Assembly: GCA_003290165.1 (NCBI GenBank)
Contig: QNQO01007616.1
Coordinates: forward strand, 62,001-126,000
DNA length: 64,000 nucleotides
DNA from: Berberis thunbergii
Taxonomy: Eukaryota; Streptophyta; Magnoliopsida; Ranunculales; Berberidaceae
Direction: 5' to 3'
In this document: piece after piece, positions 24,778 to 37,504 of the stretch
How the letters are laid out: every line of letters begins with the position of its first letter
How positions within the stretch are numbered: the stretch's first letter is position 1
The notes under the pieces: generated by a model
Database searches by the model: none
Told to the model about the DNA's origin: nothing
What the model saw: the letters and a program-made list of their open reading frames with translations, nothing else
Made by a program: the position numbers and the translations under genes

Positions 24778-25749
24778 AAAGGGCAAGGATTGTGATTTCG
24801 TTTTTCGAGTTAATTTCATATTCCCGATTTTAAGAAATATTTTGATGTGCAAATAAAAATGTAAGAATTTTGAGAATACATATAATAAATTTTGAGGGTA
24901 TATGAAATATGTGAAAAAAATAGATGTAATTGAATAAATCTATTAAACACATTAAATGAAGCCTAAATACCGAAAAATGAAACAAGCCTAAAATCATATA
25001 GTTAGAAAACCATGGAGTGGTTTCAAAAATCAATATATAAGTAGAATGAATGATAATTAGAAAATTAAGGGGTGGTTTCAAAAATCAATAAATAATTAAA
25101 AGAAATGATGCTTAGAAAAAACAAAATCTCAAAATTTACAAAAAAAACCACGAAATTTTTTGAAATAGCCCTCGAAAATATGTAATTTTTGGTAGTTGGT
25201 TTTTGTCTTTTTACGAAATTTCAAAAAAACCTCAAAATTTTTCGATAAAACCCTTGAAATAATGTTATTATTTATTTTTCCGTTTTTCTTTTCGTAATTT
25301 CATAAAAACGAAATTTTGCATGATTTAGCGATATCTCATTCCTTGGAAAGGGTTTGATAGATTTCATTCTTCTGCAATGGGTTTTAGTAGGATCAAGCAT
25401 AAGAGTAAAAGAAAGAGAGATAGATAATGATGAGAAGAATTAGCAGTGGTTGTGGACACTTGTTCTCAACATTGCCGATAGATAGACCTTGAATGAGAAA
25501 ATCATAGCACTAGCTTGAGCTTGAAATGAGAGGCTCAGTTCGGAACAGAGGAATTGAAATTGTTGAAGGCATAATCTCCGAGGATTTTTTTCCTCATCAA
25601 ATCCAGGGTTGAAGCTTATTGTCCTCCTTTTCCATGTCATGATGATGACACCACCATTGAAAAAAAAAGATATAGTAAGGGAAATATGGAAATTCAGTGA
25701 CTAAAGAAGATGGTTTGCCGAAGAAAGTGGAAGTGTTGGTGGGTTTGAG
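24778..25749. other. AT-rich spacer between the Ty3 element and the right arm
   Basis: No protein, RNA or repeat family is recognised. Around 24990-25090 a short phrase (gaaaaccatggagtggtttcaaaaatcaa) recurs as a variant (gaaaattaaggggtggtttcaaaaatcaa) 60 bases on. Short minus-strand frames at 25440-25875 are low-complexity. Confidence 0.5.
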
Positions 25750-26420
25750 AAGAGTTTTAGGGTTGTGGGATGGGGAAAAAGATAAGTTTTGGCTTTTATT
25801 ATTATTATTATTATTTTTCTTACAATTAGTTTTGTTCTTAAAATACATTTTCATATCGAAGTTCATTAGGTCCATTAAGATCTCATCGATATTTATTGTA
25901 TTTTTTTAATCTGAAAATTTGATTTTATCAAGGGTAATGTTGACACATTAAAAGTTATTTGACTATGCCAATTTGGACCCCAGACTGAAATAATTTTCAA
26001 AATAGACCTCAAGGTCTATTATGATAAACCAAATGGACGCCAAAAGCAAAATAACCCTTTATAGAATCGCTCGAATAAAAGAACAAATTTTAGTTAAAGG
26101 TTTTTTTTTCTTACATAACTTCTTGGAGGCATAGGAAAGGGGGAAAGGGGGGAAAAGTTTTAGTTTGAGGTGTAGAAGGAAAGCAAAGATTTTCTTGCTA
26201 CAAAATTATTAGGGAAACAAAATTATTTAGGTTGTTGAAGAGATATGGTTGCCAAAATAGAGAATTTTCTATTGATTATGGTTACGATTTGAATAAAATA
26301 AAGGACATGCAACAACCTCCTACAAGCCCTACTACCCCACATTAAATGAAGAGCCACATCCAAATTGCAATGAAGGTTTGTTCACATTTCTTGGAGGTTT
26401 CATGCAACTCCAATGCACTC
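25750..26420. repeat. Right arm of the large inverted repeat
   Basis: This is the reverse complement of the left arm. Blocks at 25750-25910 pair with 14513-14600, 25920-26050 with 14350-14500, 26130-26210 with 13895-13960, and 26230-26400 with 100-246. It lacks the MULE and the 222-bp MITE present in the left arm. It contains an (att)n run at 25796-25818. Confidence 0.7.
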
Positions 26421-26879
26421 TTTTCTATTTATATTATAGTGGTGATTCAATGAGGTTTACATCATGCCCACTCAGTCAGAGCTCACTTCTCAACGGTAAG
26501 TTAAATGGATTTAGATGAAGTTGTTAAACAAAAAAAAATTGGAAAGATTAATTAGTTTCTTAAACTTACACAACTCCTTCGCTTTAGGCTTTAAGCAACT
26601 ACATTCCTCTTTTATTCTTCCCATCCCCTCCACTGTTTATTTCTTCTTTATTATCTACTTCAAAATAAATCTAATTACTAAACCCATTTGGTTTTATCTT
26701 TATGATGAAAAGTTTTCCAGACATCTCCATAAGTGATTTTTCTTATGATTAAACAAGATTCTAATGAATTAGATAAAGGCCTTTGATCATTGAATTTCAC
26801 GTAAAGTTATATCAATTTTGAATATGACTGAAGAGAATTTGTTTATTTATTTTAAATTTAAAATCATTGAGGAGGTCTA

Positions 26880-27440
26880 AGAGGGCATGAGCACGGGTTA
26901 TCTATCTCTTGCAACTCCTTCATCAATCTCATGGCCTCCACAACTTTACCTTGCCTACATATTTCATCCGGAACTGTATGCGATAGAATCCACTAGTATC
27001 CTCGCCTCATTCATCTCCCACAAAATTCTTTAGCATTATTTGTTCGTCTTTGACAAGAAAGCCTGTGAATAAAGTAACTACAGGAATGTGAGTATGGCTG
27101 ACAACTATATACCATGCCCTTTTGGAAGAAGATTGTAAGAGCATCATCGACATAAAGGGAGAGAATGTAACCTTGACCATAAAATTCAAACCGGCTCGAC
27201 CCTATCATTCACCATTTGCTTGAACAAGAATTTAATGGCCTGTGTGCACATGTGATTTATCAAAGAATTTTTTCTCTTGCTCAAGAACGCAACGAACAAC
27301 TGATTGTAAGTTCTAATCGAAGGCCTAAAATCGAGACCCAATCTCTTTCTCATATGTTTGTACACATTAACCGCCTTCGACAATTGCCTCACTTTGGTAT
27401 AAATGATTGTATTAAAAATGGCTTACGAACCAACTGATGT
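26880..27440 (-). pseudogene. Pentatricopeptide repeat (PPR) protein pseudogene
   Basis: On the minus strand several frames join into one PPR-like protein. From 27392 it reads LSKAVNVYKHMRKRLGLDF, RPSIRTYNQLFVAFLSKRKN, INHMCTQAIKFLFKQMVNDR and VEPV. From about 27180 it continues GYILSLYVDDALTIFFQKGM, VYSCQPYSHS and RRTNNAKEFCG. Near 26990-26880 it ends ICRQGKVVEAMRLMKELQE. PPR proteins bind organellar RNA in editing, splicing or stability. At least two frameshifts, a lost start and a lost end make this a relic. It does not belong to any mobile element I can see, so it is probably a decayed host gene or a retained duplicate piece. Confidence 0.82.
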
Positions 27441-28555
27441 AACAACAAGTACTTGCAACAACAATATTCATGTACAAATTGTATTAGGGTTATTGAAAAT
27501 TGTTTGCAATGGGGATAAAGAAACAAGAAATTGGCACCTAAAGAAGAGATGATTTAGGCACTTATGAAAGGAATAAAGGATTGAGAACAATTTCTAGCAC
27601 ACTAAATGATGTTCATTATAAACAAAACAAAAAAAAGGCTAGAAAATGGTTCAAAGAAAATGCTTATATCACTTCCTAAGTTATAGTTTGTATGATGACA
27701 TCTCAACTACATAAACTAAGAAGTTTTAGTGTAATAATTCAATTTTAATGTCATTCTCAAAGAAATCATTAAGATAACCAAGAATAATGAGATCATCAAC
27801 GAGATAATGCTGACTCAAGGAAAAATCAGAGTTTATTGAATAACCCCCAAGAAAAATATAATGGCTCAAAACTCACAAGGGTTAAGGATCCACTATTATT
27901 CTAAGGCTTTCTAGTAAATAACTCACTCATCAACTTCAAATTATACTAACTTGACTTATAGTACAATAATAGTCGGGTTGAAAAATCTCATGAAATATAT
28001 TTAACTTAAAGATAATATCAAACCTTATGTTCCTATTAATATATCAATGTGACAAGTGATAACATATATTATCTCAAATTTAAAAGCATACTTGACTGGA
28101 AAGAAACTTCATATTTTGAATGCATTTTCATATCAAATACAAAAGATTTTTCACTAGTATCAGAATCATCTATGTATTCAATGGAGATTGAGTAGAATAC
28201 ATTAATTAATCGTTAAACTTGTGAAATAAATTTAAGCTCAAAATTTTTGAAAATTGCACAAAAACTTATAAACCCCACCCCGAAATTTGTGCCAAACATT
28301 GTCCTCAAGATATAAATGAATAATCGTGACAAGTGAAGGAAAAAGAAAATGAGGGTTAGATAGTTTTTACCAATTTCGAAGAGATCATCCACCAATGAGA
28401 ATTGATAAAGCACATACAATACACGAAAAAATGTACAAATGAAAAAAAAAAGTGTGTACCAGTTGTAAGTCAAAATCGTTGCAGAGCTAACGAGTATGAG
28501 TGGAATGCAACTAGAAACAACTCAAAAATCAATCCAGACTAATCATAATGACATA
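27441..28555. other. AT-rich DNA without recognisable genes
   Basis: No feature is supported. The frames present are short and of low complexity on both strands. Confidence 0.5.
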
Positions 28556-30480
28556 ACTGAAGTTGGGTTGCCTCCCGGGAGTGTTTGGTTTAACGTTGTC
28601 AACCCGACATATAGCACTCCTCACAAATGATATACCATAAAATAAAGAGGAAGAACATAGCGAACATCCTACCCCAAACCTAGATACTTTTTCCATGATG
28701 TAAACTGGATCACAAGTGTCAAAGAATCGTATATCAACAACCTAAAAAGTTGAGGATAAGTCCCAAAAAAAATAACAATCACATGCCGCACGACATACAC
28801 TAACACATTCCAAAAACTACAGAGCACCATGCAAAATCATAGAGCATCATGCAAAATCATAGAGAAAATGCAAATGAGCTTGCGCTCCTAAGAAATATTC
28901 CGCAGGAACCTGGAGCATAAATGGGTCACGAACAGTGATATGAAACAAATAATTCTTGCATACTCCTAAAAAGGGACATCCTAAGTCAGACTGCAAATAA
29001 GAAGATTGAATCTTTTACACAATGGGATGGTGGAAACTGAAATCACCACTTCAAAATAAGGGATCCACACAAATAGCGTTAGTCAATGTGAAAGTGATGC
29101 AAAGAGGTGTGTCTATAGATAGATCGGGTTGTACAGGCTCATCATAACAAAATGAATTACACAAAGATGATGAGCTAGACAACTCAACAACACCCCCAAA
29201 CTTGGAATCAACACTACCTATGACATATAGTCTCTCATTAAAATGAATCTTTTTGTAACGCCCTAACTATTTCTAGAATTATTGGATCATTTGTATCATG
29301 ATAATAGTCGAGGCAGGACTCCAATGAATACTAAAAATCAAACTTCATGCACGAGTCACTAGGGAGGCATACATCGAATGAGTCAACATGCAAATGTGAG
29401 GAGTGGAATGGTTCAGAAATCAAAATATTCTCAACAGAAGGGATCAATTTTGACTCACTGAGTGGAAGGGGTTCCACAATAGGCTTTCATGGATAACCAG
29501 GATCCATAATAGGAGCTGAATCAAACAAAACATTCACTTCCCTAATGGAATTATCAATACCAAACTCTAAACCGAAATGAGTCAAATAAGTTGTTAAACA
29601 TCATCTAATGCAAACTGCAAAATAGAATTCTCTACCAAACTCTCAATCATGTTAACCTCACAGACCTCCTTGGACTCGGGAGGTTGTTGACTTACATTAA
29701 AACATTGAGTTCGACAGTCATGTTACCAAATGACAATTTCATAATTCCATTCCTTCAGTTAATAATAATATTAGATGTGACAAAAAATGGGCGACACAAA
29801 ATAATTGGAATGTGACTGGAGGGATTGTGAACAGGTTATGTATCAAGAACTATAAAGTCCATTGGAAAATACAAATTTTCAACATTAATGATTACATTTT
29901 CTATAACACTACAGGGAACTCTGGTTGACCTATTTGTCAACTGCAGTGTTAACACACTGAGACCTAACTTCTCATAAACGGAATATGACATTAAATTAAC
30001 ATTTGCCCCTAAATCCATCAATGCCTTATCAATCATATGATCACCAATAACACAAGAAATTGTTGGGCGCCCGAGATTTTTATACTTCGGCGGGGTTCTG
30101 TATCGAATAATTGAGCTAATTTTCTCGGCAAGGAAGGCTCTTTTTTGCACATGTAGCTTTCGTTTCTATGTGCAAAGATCCTTAAAAAACATGGCATAGC
30201 AGAAACTTGCTTAATAACATATGAGATATTAATGTAAACTTGTTTAAAATTTTCCATTACATCATTGACATTTGTTCCTTTCTTTGTCGGAGCTCATTGT
30301 GATTGAAACGATGCCTTAGGTAAATAAGATGCCTGAGTGGGATCAAAGAAAGAGGATCAACTTTAGAAGATGAGATTTTATCAGCCTCTTTGTCAGATGG
30401 AGATGTAACCTGCTTTGACTTAGACAGGGATGCAAGACACTTGAATCAGGCATTCGTACCAGATCGACAAATTATTTTTC
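28556..30480 (-). mobile_element. Degenerate Ty3-type retrotransposon fragment
   Basis: The minus strand at 29836-30150 encodes a retropepsin: TPPKYKNLGRPTISCVIGDH, KALMDLGANVNLMSYSVYEK (active site DLGAN) and YFPMDFIVLD. Upstream (30150-30260), in another frame, is the preceding linker FKQVYINISYVIKQV. Downstream, 29730-29620 gives SQQPPESKEVCEVNMIESLV, the linker typical before RT. Near 28600 the minus strand carries a variant of the gggaggcaaccca motif seen after pol in the Ty3 element at 14976. RT, RNase H and integrase are not seen, nor are LTRs. Frameshifts are present, so this is a truncated, old copy. Confidence 0.8.
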
Positions 30481-30817
30481 ACTATTTCTTTGTTTTTCTA
30501 TTTTCCTTTCCTCTTGTGTTTCACGACCTCTGTTTTTCACTGCATTCCCACAAAAACTCCTATTAATACCTATGTTTATAAAACAAATGCTACAAATGCA
30601 ACAAAACAAAACAAATGCAAGTGACTCAAACTAATAACAAATAAAACAAATAAGCAAGTGACTCCTAAAATTGTTCCTAAACAAAGAAAATTAAACCTAA
30701 ACTACAAACTAGTAAAAATAAACCATAGACTTTGATTGTACTGTTAGGACATTGCGTACCCTTTGGTCCACTATACATAGCAATGATATTATTCCCAATT
30801 TAAATACCACCATATAA

Positions 30818-31015
30818 CACTACACCAAAAGGCCTGATTAGCTACACGGAGATGGCCACGGTTCAAAACCGTTAGTTTATTTTCCACGGCTCAAAACTGT
30901 GGCTAGAGCCTAAAACCGTCACTACACCAAAAGGCTTGATTAGCTACACAAAGATGGACACGGCTCAAAACCATTAGTTTATTTGCCACGGCTCAAAACC
31001 GTGGCTACACTACAA
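30818..31015. repeat. CACTA 2 left-end subterminal repeats with end duplication
   Basis: A unit of about 106 bp, beginning CACTACACCAAAAGG at 30818 and again at 30924, is repeated in tandem with substitutions. Each contains paired gccacggctcaaaac / aaccgtggcta words. Confidence 0.85.
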
Positions 31016-31125
31016 CACATGTCTTCAAAAATGAAAACGCTGTAAAAAAAACTTGGGCGGGCTTTTTGGCGCTCGTTTCTTTCCTCTCTCGTTTTACTTG
31101 GCGCTCGACATAGAGCTTGATGAAA

Positions 31126-31316
31126 CTCCTTCACCCTCCCCTCAATCTCGTCATCTCCCTCACTGCTTCCTCATCTTGCCATCTCCCTCCCTGCTCTCTC
31201 CATATCTCCATCTCCCTCACTGCTCCCTCCATCTCGCCATCTCCCTCACTGCTCCCTCCATTTCTCCATCGCCCTCACTGCTCCCTCCATATCTTCATCT
31301 CCCTCACTGCTCCATG
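31126..31316. repeat. Minisatellite of about 30-bp units in CACTA 2
   Basis: Five to six copies of a unit like catctccctcactgctccct plus ccatctcgc-type filler occur in tandem. They create overlapping open frames (31053-31457) rich in Ser, Pro, Leu and His that I do not regard as genes. The tract resembles an expanded CT-rich 5' leader. Confidence 0.8.
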
Positions 31317-32383
31317 AGACGCCATGGCTGGCAACGCCCTCTTCACCCATTACATGCACTTCTTCTTGACATAAAATCCTATCTTTCAATGCCCATGAGA
31401 CCAAACTTCTCAAATTTTCATTATTTGGAGAGAAAATTTTCAAACCCCATTGCTTGAAACTGCATTTTTAGGTCTAATTCCACATACCCATTTGTTAATT
31501 CTCTTTTATTTGCAGTATAAATTTGTGTTTTTGAATACAACTTTTTAGTTTTTTAGGTTTAGATGCCTAATTCGTCATTTTTTTCATAGACTTCTTTAGC
31601 CCCAAATGTCATATTTGGCATCTACAACTATACAACCCTAATTTCTTTTAAGGTTACTTGAAAATAGATTGTAGACTAACAAAACATCAAGACCCACTTC
31701 ACAAAATCTGGTCTTGAAGCTTGTTTTGTTTAATTGAACCCGACAAATTTTGAACTTTTCATCTGTTGGTTTGCCACTAGGCCTTATACTGTAAACCCAA
31801 TTGCTGATAACTTATTTTTTGAATCCTTGATGTCTGAAATTTAGCTCCTCTTATTGTTTCACTTATGAATTGCAGAGTGTAGGGATGGCAGTGTACAGTT
31901 TTCTTGTTGTGGCCTTTTATGCATTTTTAGGGCTTTTCCTTGTTGAGATCGTAGTACTCTCAGTTTTTCATTTGTGGTATGATACATAAGTTGCTTCCCA
32001 AGTTCTAATTTTTTACTTGAAGTAAATGTCACAACAAAAGTTGTGTTTTTATTCAGGTGAACTTAAGTGAACCTCTGTATGCTCTAGTGTGTTTTTATGT
32101 TGAGCAAATAATAATTTTTTAAATATAAACTCAATTTAATTTTCATGCATTAGCTACTCTTTTGCTATATAAGCTGAATTGGCCATACATAAATTTTATC
32201 AATTTGAGTAGTAGAGAACAAAGACTAGAGAGATACAAGTTTTGTTGCTTTGAAAGTAAGAAGTTATACATGTTCATGCATTGCAGTATATTTAGAACTT
32301 CTCTTTATCTTTGTATCAGTTAATATGTCTATAGATTATAGATCTCTGATCTGATCAAGTTTTTAAACATATGTTGTCAACAG

Positions 32384-33823
32384 ATGAATACACAATCAAA
32401 CATGCGTAATGAGGATGTGCTCGAGGCTGCAGTTTATGATCACGATGGTTGTGCTCGGCATGGAAGTATGTCTGCCAAAATGCAGAAACCATTATCTCCG
32501 CTCCTGCAGCCTTCGTGGGAAAAAGCCATTCACAGTGACATCTGCCAGGTACCATATACAGTTTATACATGTGCATCTTCGACGCATTTTTTGAGTTTGA
32601 ATTGGGCCTCTAATCTCAAAGCCGACATGATCGAATTCCTAACATCATTAAGAAGGTTTGTTTCCCTGTAGATTTGTTTGAGGATAAAACCAATTTTCAG
32701 TATTAACCATGCTTAACTTACTGGCAATTCATTATTTAGATTTCTGGTTAATAAGCTGAAGACTGAAGTTTCAAAGAATTTCCACTAAATTTTTTTTTTT
32801 AAAGTCCAAACACGAAGATTTTTATTGAAGATAAAAAAGAAACAAAATACAACCATCCCTATATCAAGGAATGCCAAAACACCATAAAGGTGTCAAAAAA
32901 CAAGTATCTAAAGAGATTACAAGCCAAACACATCTTCTACATCAATTCCCTAATCTCGATAAAGTTAGTGTTCTGATCTGTTAAATCCTTAAAAAAAACC
33001 TTCATATTTCTCTCTTTCCACACACACCACATGAGCACATACTTCCATGTTGATAAACGAAAGCCTTTCAGTTTGTTTTGTAATATTTGAATTGAATTCA
33101 TCATGTAATGAGTGAAAATGAATGTGGGTGTGTTTTGCATGTTATAAACGAGTCACCTTTTGCTGATACAAATCATCGCGTGGTTTCTTCAACCCTGAAA
33201 CACGAAGCTTCTATGACTTTGCCCAGTGCTATCAGGTTTGTGTTTTTTGCACTATAGGAATAAATTCTGCCGAAAGCATAGGATTTTCTTTGTATGAATT
33301 AGTCAATATTGTAATCATGATATTTTGCAATTAGGACTAGTTTTAGTACTTTGTATTCACTACTAGTTTTTAGTACTTTGTTTTTAATTCTTTTCTAGTA
33401 GGGGGTATTATCTATGGAAATTTATAAACTAAAGTCATATCTGGTTATGAATTTCTTTGTATCGCTTAGGTTGAAGACATTAGAACATCAAGGACATGGC
33501 CTTGTCCTAGACTCCGCTTTAACAAACTTGATTTATTATTGGCTTTTAGAATCTATTCATTTGCATTGTATCACTTAGGTACCTAATTATGTCTCATGAT
33601 TTAGTGATTGTGTTAATCACATGCTTTTCTTTGGTGAAACAGCACGGAAACCTCTGAATTTGCAGACATATGTTGGGATGACGTTGGGTTCAATCTGAGG
33701 GCGGCGGATTATATGTATGACATGAAATCTTCGGGCAGTAAGGAATTTTCACAAGGTGAATTACGACCTTATGGAAACACTGAGTTGAGCCCAGCAGCTG
33801 GAATTTTAAACTACGGACAGGTT
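32384..33823 (+). pseudogene. Captured exons in CACTA 2 from an unrecognised gene
   Basis: Two exon-like blocks are bounded by splice signals. The first is about 32384-32550 (acceptor cag, ATG at 32384; NEDVLEAAVYDHDGCARHG, MQKPLSPLLQPSWEKAIHSD; donor gtacca). The second is about 33643-33822 (ETSEFADICWDDVGFNLRAA, DYMYDMKSSG, NTELSPAAGILNYGQ; donor gttagt). The intron between them has received a LINE fragment. I do not recognise the protein. It is polar and acidic, without obvious domains, and may be regulatory. The two blocks could come from one gene or two. Confidence 0.5.
32789..33150 (-). mobile_element. 5'-truncated LINE fragment, reverse strand
   Basis: On the minus strand 33140-32937 gives LKGFRLSTWKYVLMWCVWKE and RNMKVFFKDLT, the C-terminal zf-RVT/WKERN region of plant L1-type LINE ORF2. 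It is followed by AT-rich 3' UTR, an AATAAA-like signal, and an A run at 32799-32789. It lies inside the captured-gene intron in CACTA 2. I see no clear target duplication. Confidence 0.75.
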
Positions 33824-34730
33824 AGTCATTTTAGAGATCTTTTACGTTGAGCACACTAGAAGTTTCTAAGTTGCTTGCAACAACTGTGGACTTCCTGGGT
33901 AAGCTTTACTTCGTTCATATGGACTTGTTTTGATTTTTCAAGACTGAATTTTTTCATTATTATCTTTTGAAGGTCTTGTTTGTGCCTTGAAACTTAACTA
34001 ACATTAAATCCGTGTTTTAAAATATGTGCTTTAATTTTTTTGTTTCTTGTCATATATGATTCATTTTCTTAGTCTAGTCTACCATAATGGATTTATTGGG
34101 AATTTTTATTGCACTTTTTAGTTTTATTTAAAATTTAATTTTTATTAGAGGTTTATGTTGAGATGTTGTACTCTGTGAGCATTAGTGACATCAAATCCCT
34201 CCTTTGGCACTCAGGTTACACTTTGGAAGTGTTAAGTGGTGTTTCTTTCCACCTGTGTTTGATAAACAGGGATAGCATTTTCAATATGTAACTCTATTTT
34301 TTTTGTATTCCTTGTGATCTGCGCAGCCACTTCTGGCTTCAACTTATTTGATTGTGTATTGAGGGTGTCAATGTTTCAATAAGAGGGGACCTTAATGATG
34401 TGAAAAATAGATGATGAGTCTGATAACATCCATTCTAAAACTTGATGTTAACTAAGGCATTTGTCTGAGAGGTATCCCCTGCCACGTGTATCGATCATTT
34501 GTCCCCTAGTCACCACTAACCATCCTTGTGGGCTAATGTTATGTTTGTTGTCTTGTTCATGGTTTTTTCTTTTGTTCGCTTCAACTTTTTTTGGTGTTGT
34601 TCTATGCCTGGTTAGAAGCTTGCATCTATGAATTATTATTCCATATTCTTTCATCTAAAAGTTTTGGAAACATAATACAATTGTACTTTGAATTGATGAT
34701 TATGCAATTTCATATCTCAAGTCATGTATA

Positions 34731-34976
34731 GCGAAATGTAAAAATTTCACTTACAACAATGTTTTGTATTGACTACTAGCAATGTAATTAGCGTATTATC
34801 CAGAAAAGACTGCTACTTCCTCTACTAATATAAATGATCATATTGTAGGCACATCGCTTCTGAGTTCAATGCTAAGACTGCATGTGTTGGAACTACAAGG
34901 AATCTGGGCACATGGCAAGTGAGTGCAGCAATGATCCAATATGCCATATGTGTGGCAAAGTAGGCCACTTGACTCG
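34731..34976 (+). pseudogene. Zinc-knuckle (CCHC) gene fragment, copy a
   Basis: After an acceptor (gtag near 34849) the frame gives GHMASECSNDPICHMCGKVG and HLT, a CCHC zinc knuckle of the plant CNBP/GRP-like single-strand nucleic-acid-binding type. The preceding knuckle is damaged by a small indel. The segment, including about 115 bp of intron, is repeated at 36539-36780. Confidence 0.75.
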
Positions 34977-35847
34977 GTTTTAAAGAGTATAAATCTTGTA
35001 AAAATATCTTGACATACATTCTTCTGGGTTTCTAACATTCTTGTAAAAATAACCTGAGTCTTCTCTGTAATTTTTGGGCTTGGGTTTGTAGGTATTTGAA
35101 ATTTTCTTTTGGATTAGGTCACTTAGCTCTGCCTTCGGATTTCTGTTGAAATCTGATTTGGTTTTAGGCTCAGTTGTGTGGTTCAGTACCAGATTTGGTT
35201 TCGATTAGAAATCTAGTAGCATAAAAATTGTCTATTTGAAATAAATTATATGTTCTGGGTTGAGACTTTTAGCTTTGATTGTCTTTATCTTTGATTTTTA
35301 TGTTCGAGTCAATCAGAAAATGTAAATGTTAAAAGTTAATTTTCTTTTCTAGTGAGCAGCAAACCTTTGCCTTGTATTATCAAACTGCCTTGGGCTTCTG
35401 GCACAAGTTTGAGTTTAGTGGGTATAACTCTGAAAAATTGTCTTGAGTAATCCTAACAGCCCTTTATTTCTTGGGCAATTACCTTGTTGGTCGTTTGACT
35501 AATGGGAAAACCGTTCTTGATTTGACAGGCATGGAACTTATCTTTGCAATACAATACTTCTTTGGCTATGTTTATGTCCATGAGGAAAAACTTTGATGTC
35601 ATTCATGCTCATTTCAGTGAGGATACTTCTTTGCAATACAATACAATATAGAAAAACTTTCAGTGAGGATACCGGTAAGTACAGAAATTAATTTGTTGTC
35701 ATTCATGCTCATTTCTCTATTCAATTAGGAAAATGGGTTACTCTGCATACCTTAACAAGCTTGCTACTTTGAGAAATGCATTGGCCATACTCATATTCAA
35801 TATATGAATCGGCACTAATGGTGTGATGGGTGTGTTTTTATGTTAGG

Positions 35848-35951
35848 TTGATCTTTCAATATTCGAAGCATTTGCACAAGGTGTTATCCAACAAAAGCAA
35901 TACGTAATTAGGTCTGCAGCCAATCAATCCCAGCCTAGAAACATAAAGGTG
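35848..35951 (+). pseudogene. Captured exon in CACTA 2, unrecognised
   Basis: After an acceptor (ttag) the frame gives VDLSIFEAFAQGVIQQKQYV and IRSAANQSQPRNIKV and then meets a stop. I do not recognise it. It is placed here because of its splice acceptor and coding-like composition amid AT-rich DNA. Confidence 0.35.
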
Positions 35952-36538
35952 TAATGACACTCTTTTACTATTTTTGTGTTGTTCATTGGTATGCTCTCAG
36001 CTCAACTAGTATCTCCTTTTACATCTCACATTATTGTTGTGATCTCATGGGCATTTCATGTGTTACAGTGTTAGTTGGCTGCCCTTTTAGTTTGCAGGGG
36101 TGCCATTTTGGGTTATACATATATTGTCTATATCCTTCTATGCCCTTTTAGTGCTTTAATGGAAGTCCAAAGGTGGTTGAATTCACCCACCATGTATGAT
36201 GGTCTTTCTTTACAAAGATTTCATTTTAGTGAATTTTTTTTTTAATTTCTCAAATAAATGAACTGATAGCTTGTTGTTCAGTTAACCTGCCAGGCATATT
36301 TTTACAAGTTTTATTCAACTGTGGTATGTATCCCTTGCCTTATTTATCCAAAAAGATGACTGAAGTTATGATTTCCTACAGTCATTCTAATAGAAAGGAA
36401 AAATCCATATTGGTAATTCGGTTAAATTTGCTTGAATTATTGGTCGATCTAGCTACCCCTATCTATTTTCTTGGACGATGATGCACTCATTTTATACAAT
36501 TTGGTTGGATTTGTAGGTGGTGGGAGGAAATGTAATTA

Positions 36539-36780
36539 GCGAAATGTAAAAATCTCACTTACATCAATGTTTTGTATTGACTACTAGCAATGTAATTAGC
36601 GTATTATCCAAAAAAGACTGCTACTTCCTCTACTAATATAAATGATCATATTGTAGGCACATCGCTTCTGAGTGCAATGCTAAGACTGTGTTGGAACTGC
36701 AAGGAATCTAAGCACATGGCAAGTGAGTGCAGCAATGATCCAATATGCCATGTGTGTGGCAAAGTAGGCCACTTGGCTCG
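36539..36780 (+). pseudogene. Zinc-knuckle (CCHC) gene fragment, copy b
   Basis: This is a direct repeat of 34731-34976 with roughly one difference per 20 bases. It keeps CWNCKESKHMASECSNDPIC and HVCGKVGHLARDC, so the second knuckle is complete, while a short deletion upstream of CWNC shifts the frame. The two copies lie 1.8 kb apart in the same orientation. Confidence 0.78.
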
Positions 36781-36824
36781 TGACTGCTTAGGCTCGGGCC
36801 TGCCTCTCTTTAGACAAAGTTCAA

Positions 36825-37260
36825 TATACTTTTACATTGTAATTGGTTAAAGAAGTTCAATATCCATCTATTGTTTGGAATCTATCAGTAGATCTGGATA
36901 GGACTGTTTCCATCCTGCAGAACATAGCAACAGCAAATTAGTTCATAACAGTTTTATAACTACAATATTTTTTTTGAAAATATTTGTATCTTTTCTTTTC
37001 CAAACATGGATTGTTGGAGCTGGACCCGATGGGAAACACACAGCTTTGGAAGCGGTTACAATAGTCCTTGATTTACCACCTCCACAGTCTGGGTCTACAT
37101 TAAGATTTACATCTGTAGATAGAGTATCGGCCAAAGCAGCAGTAAGCATATTTTTTTAATTGAATTCTTCTTCTAGAAGTTTCTTTTGTTACATTCTTCC
37201 TTGACTTGTCAATGTAGCATCATGCAATGTAGCGTCCATGACTTCTACAAATTTAATAGA
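36825..37260 (+). pseudogene. Captured exon in CACTA 2, shared with CACTA 3
   Basis: The open part gives VGAGPDGKHTALEAVTIVLD, PPPQSGSTLRFTSVDRVSAK and AAVS, with intron on both sides. The same gene piece, in a longer form, lies on the minus strand at 47455-47945. This copy has lost about 40 bp (the SDPKSALALQRLVQ part) just before the donor. The protein is not recognised. Confidence 0.7.
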
Positions 37261-37504
37261 TACTTGGCTTCATTTGAATGCAATTCCAAGGTTTCATTTT
37301 ACAGTTGATTTTGTATTTATCTAGCATATAGTTTGTGGAATCCTATTCGTGCCGGAGGCATGACACGGTAGCCATGTCGTAGGCACGGGTACACGCCACA
37401 TGGCAAGTGTCTGGTTGATCTTAGTAAAGACTGATTTTGCAGGTGTGGGGCTGTGATTTTGCTGTAACAGCAAAAAAAATGTAATTCTTTTTTATTATAT
37501 TAAT

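Noticed and set aside
31053..31457. Open frame of 134 codons rich in Ser, Pro, Leu and His
   Set aside because: It is produced by the 30-bp minisatellite; the same tract is open in another frame as well.
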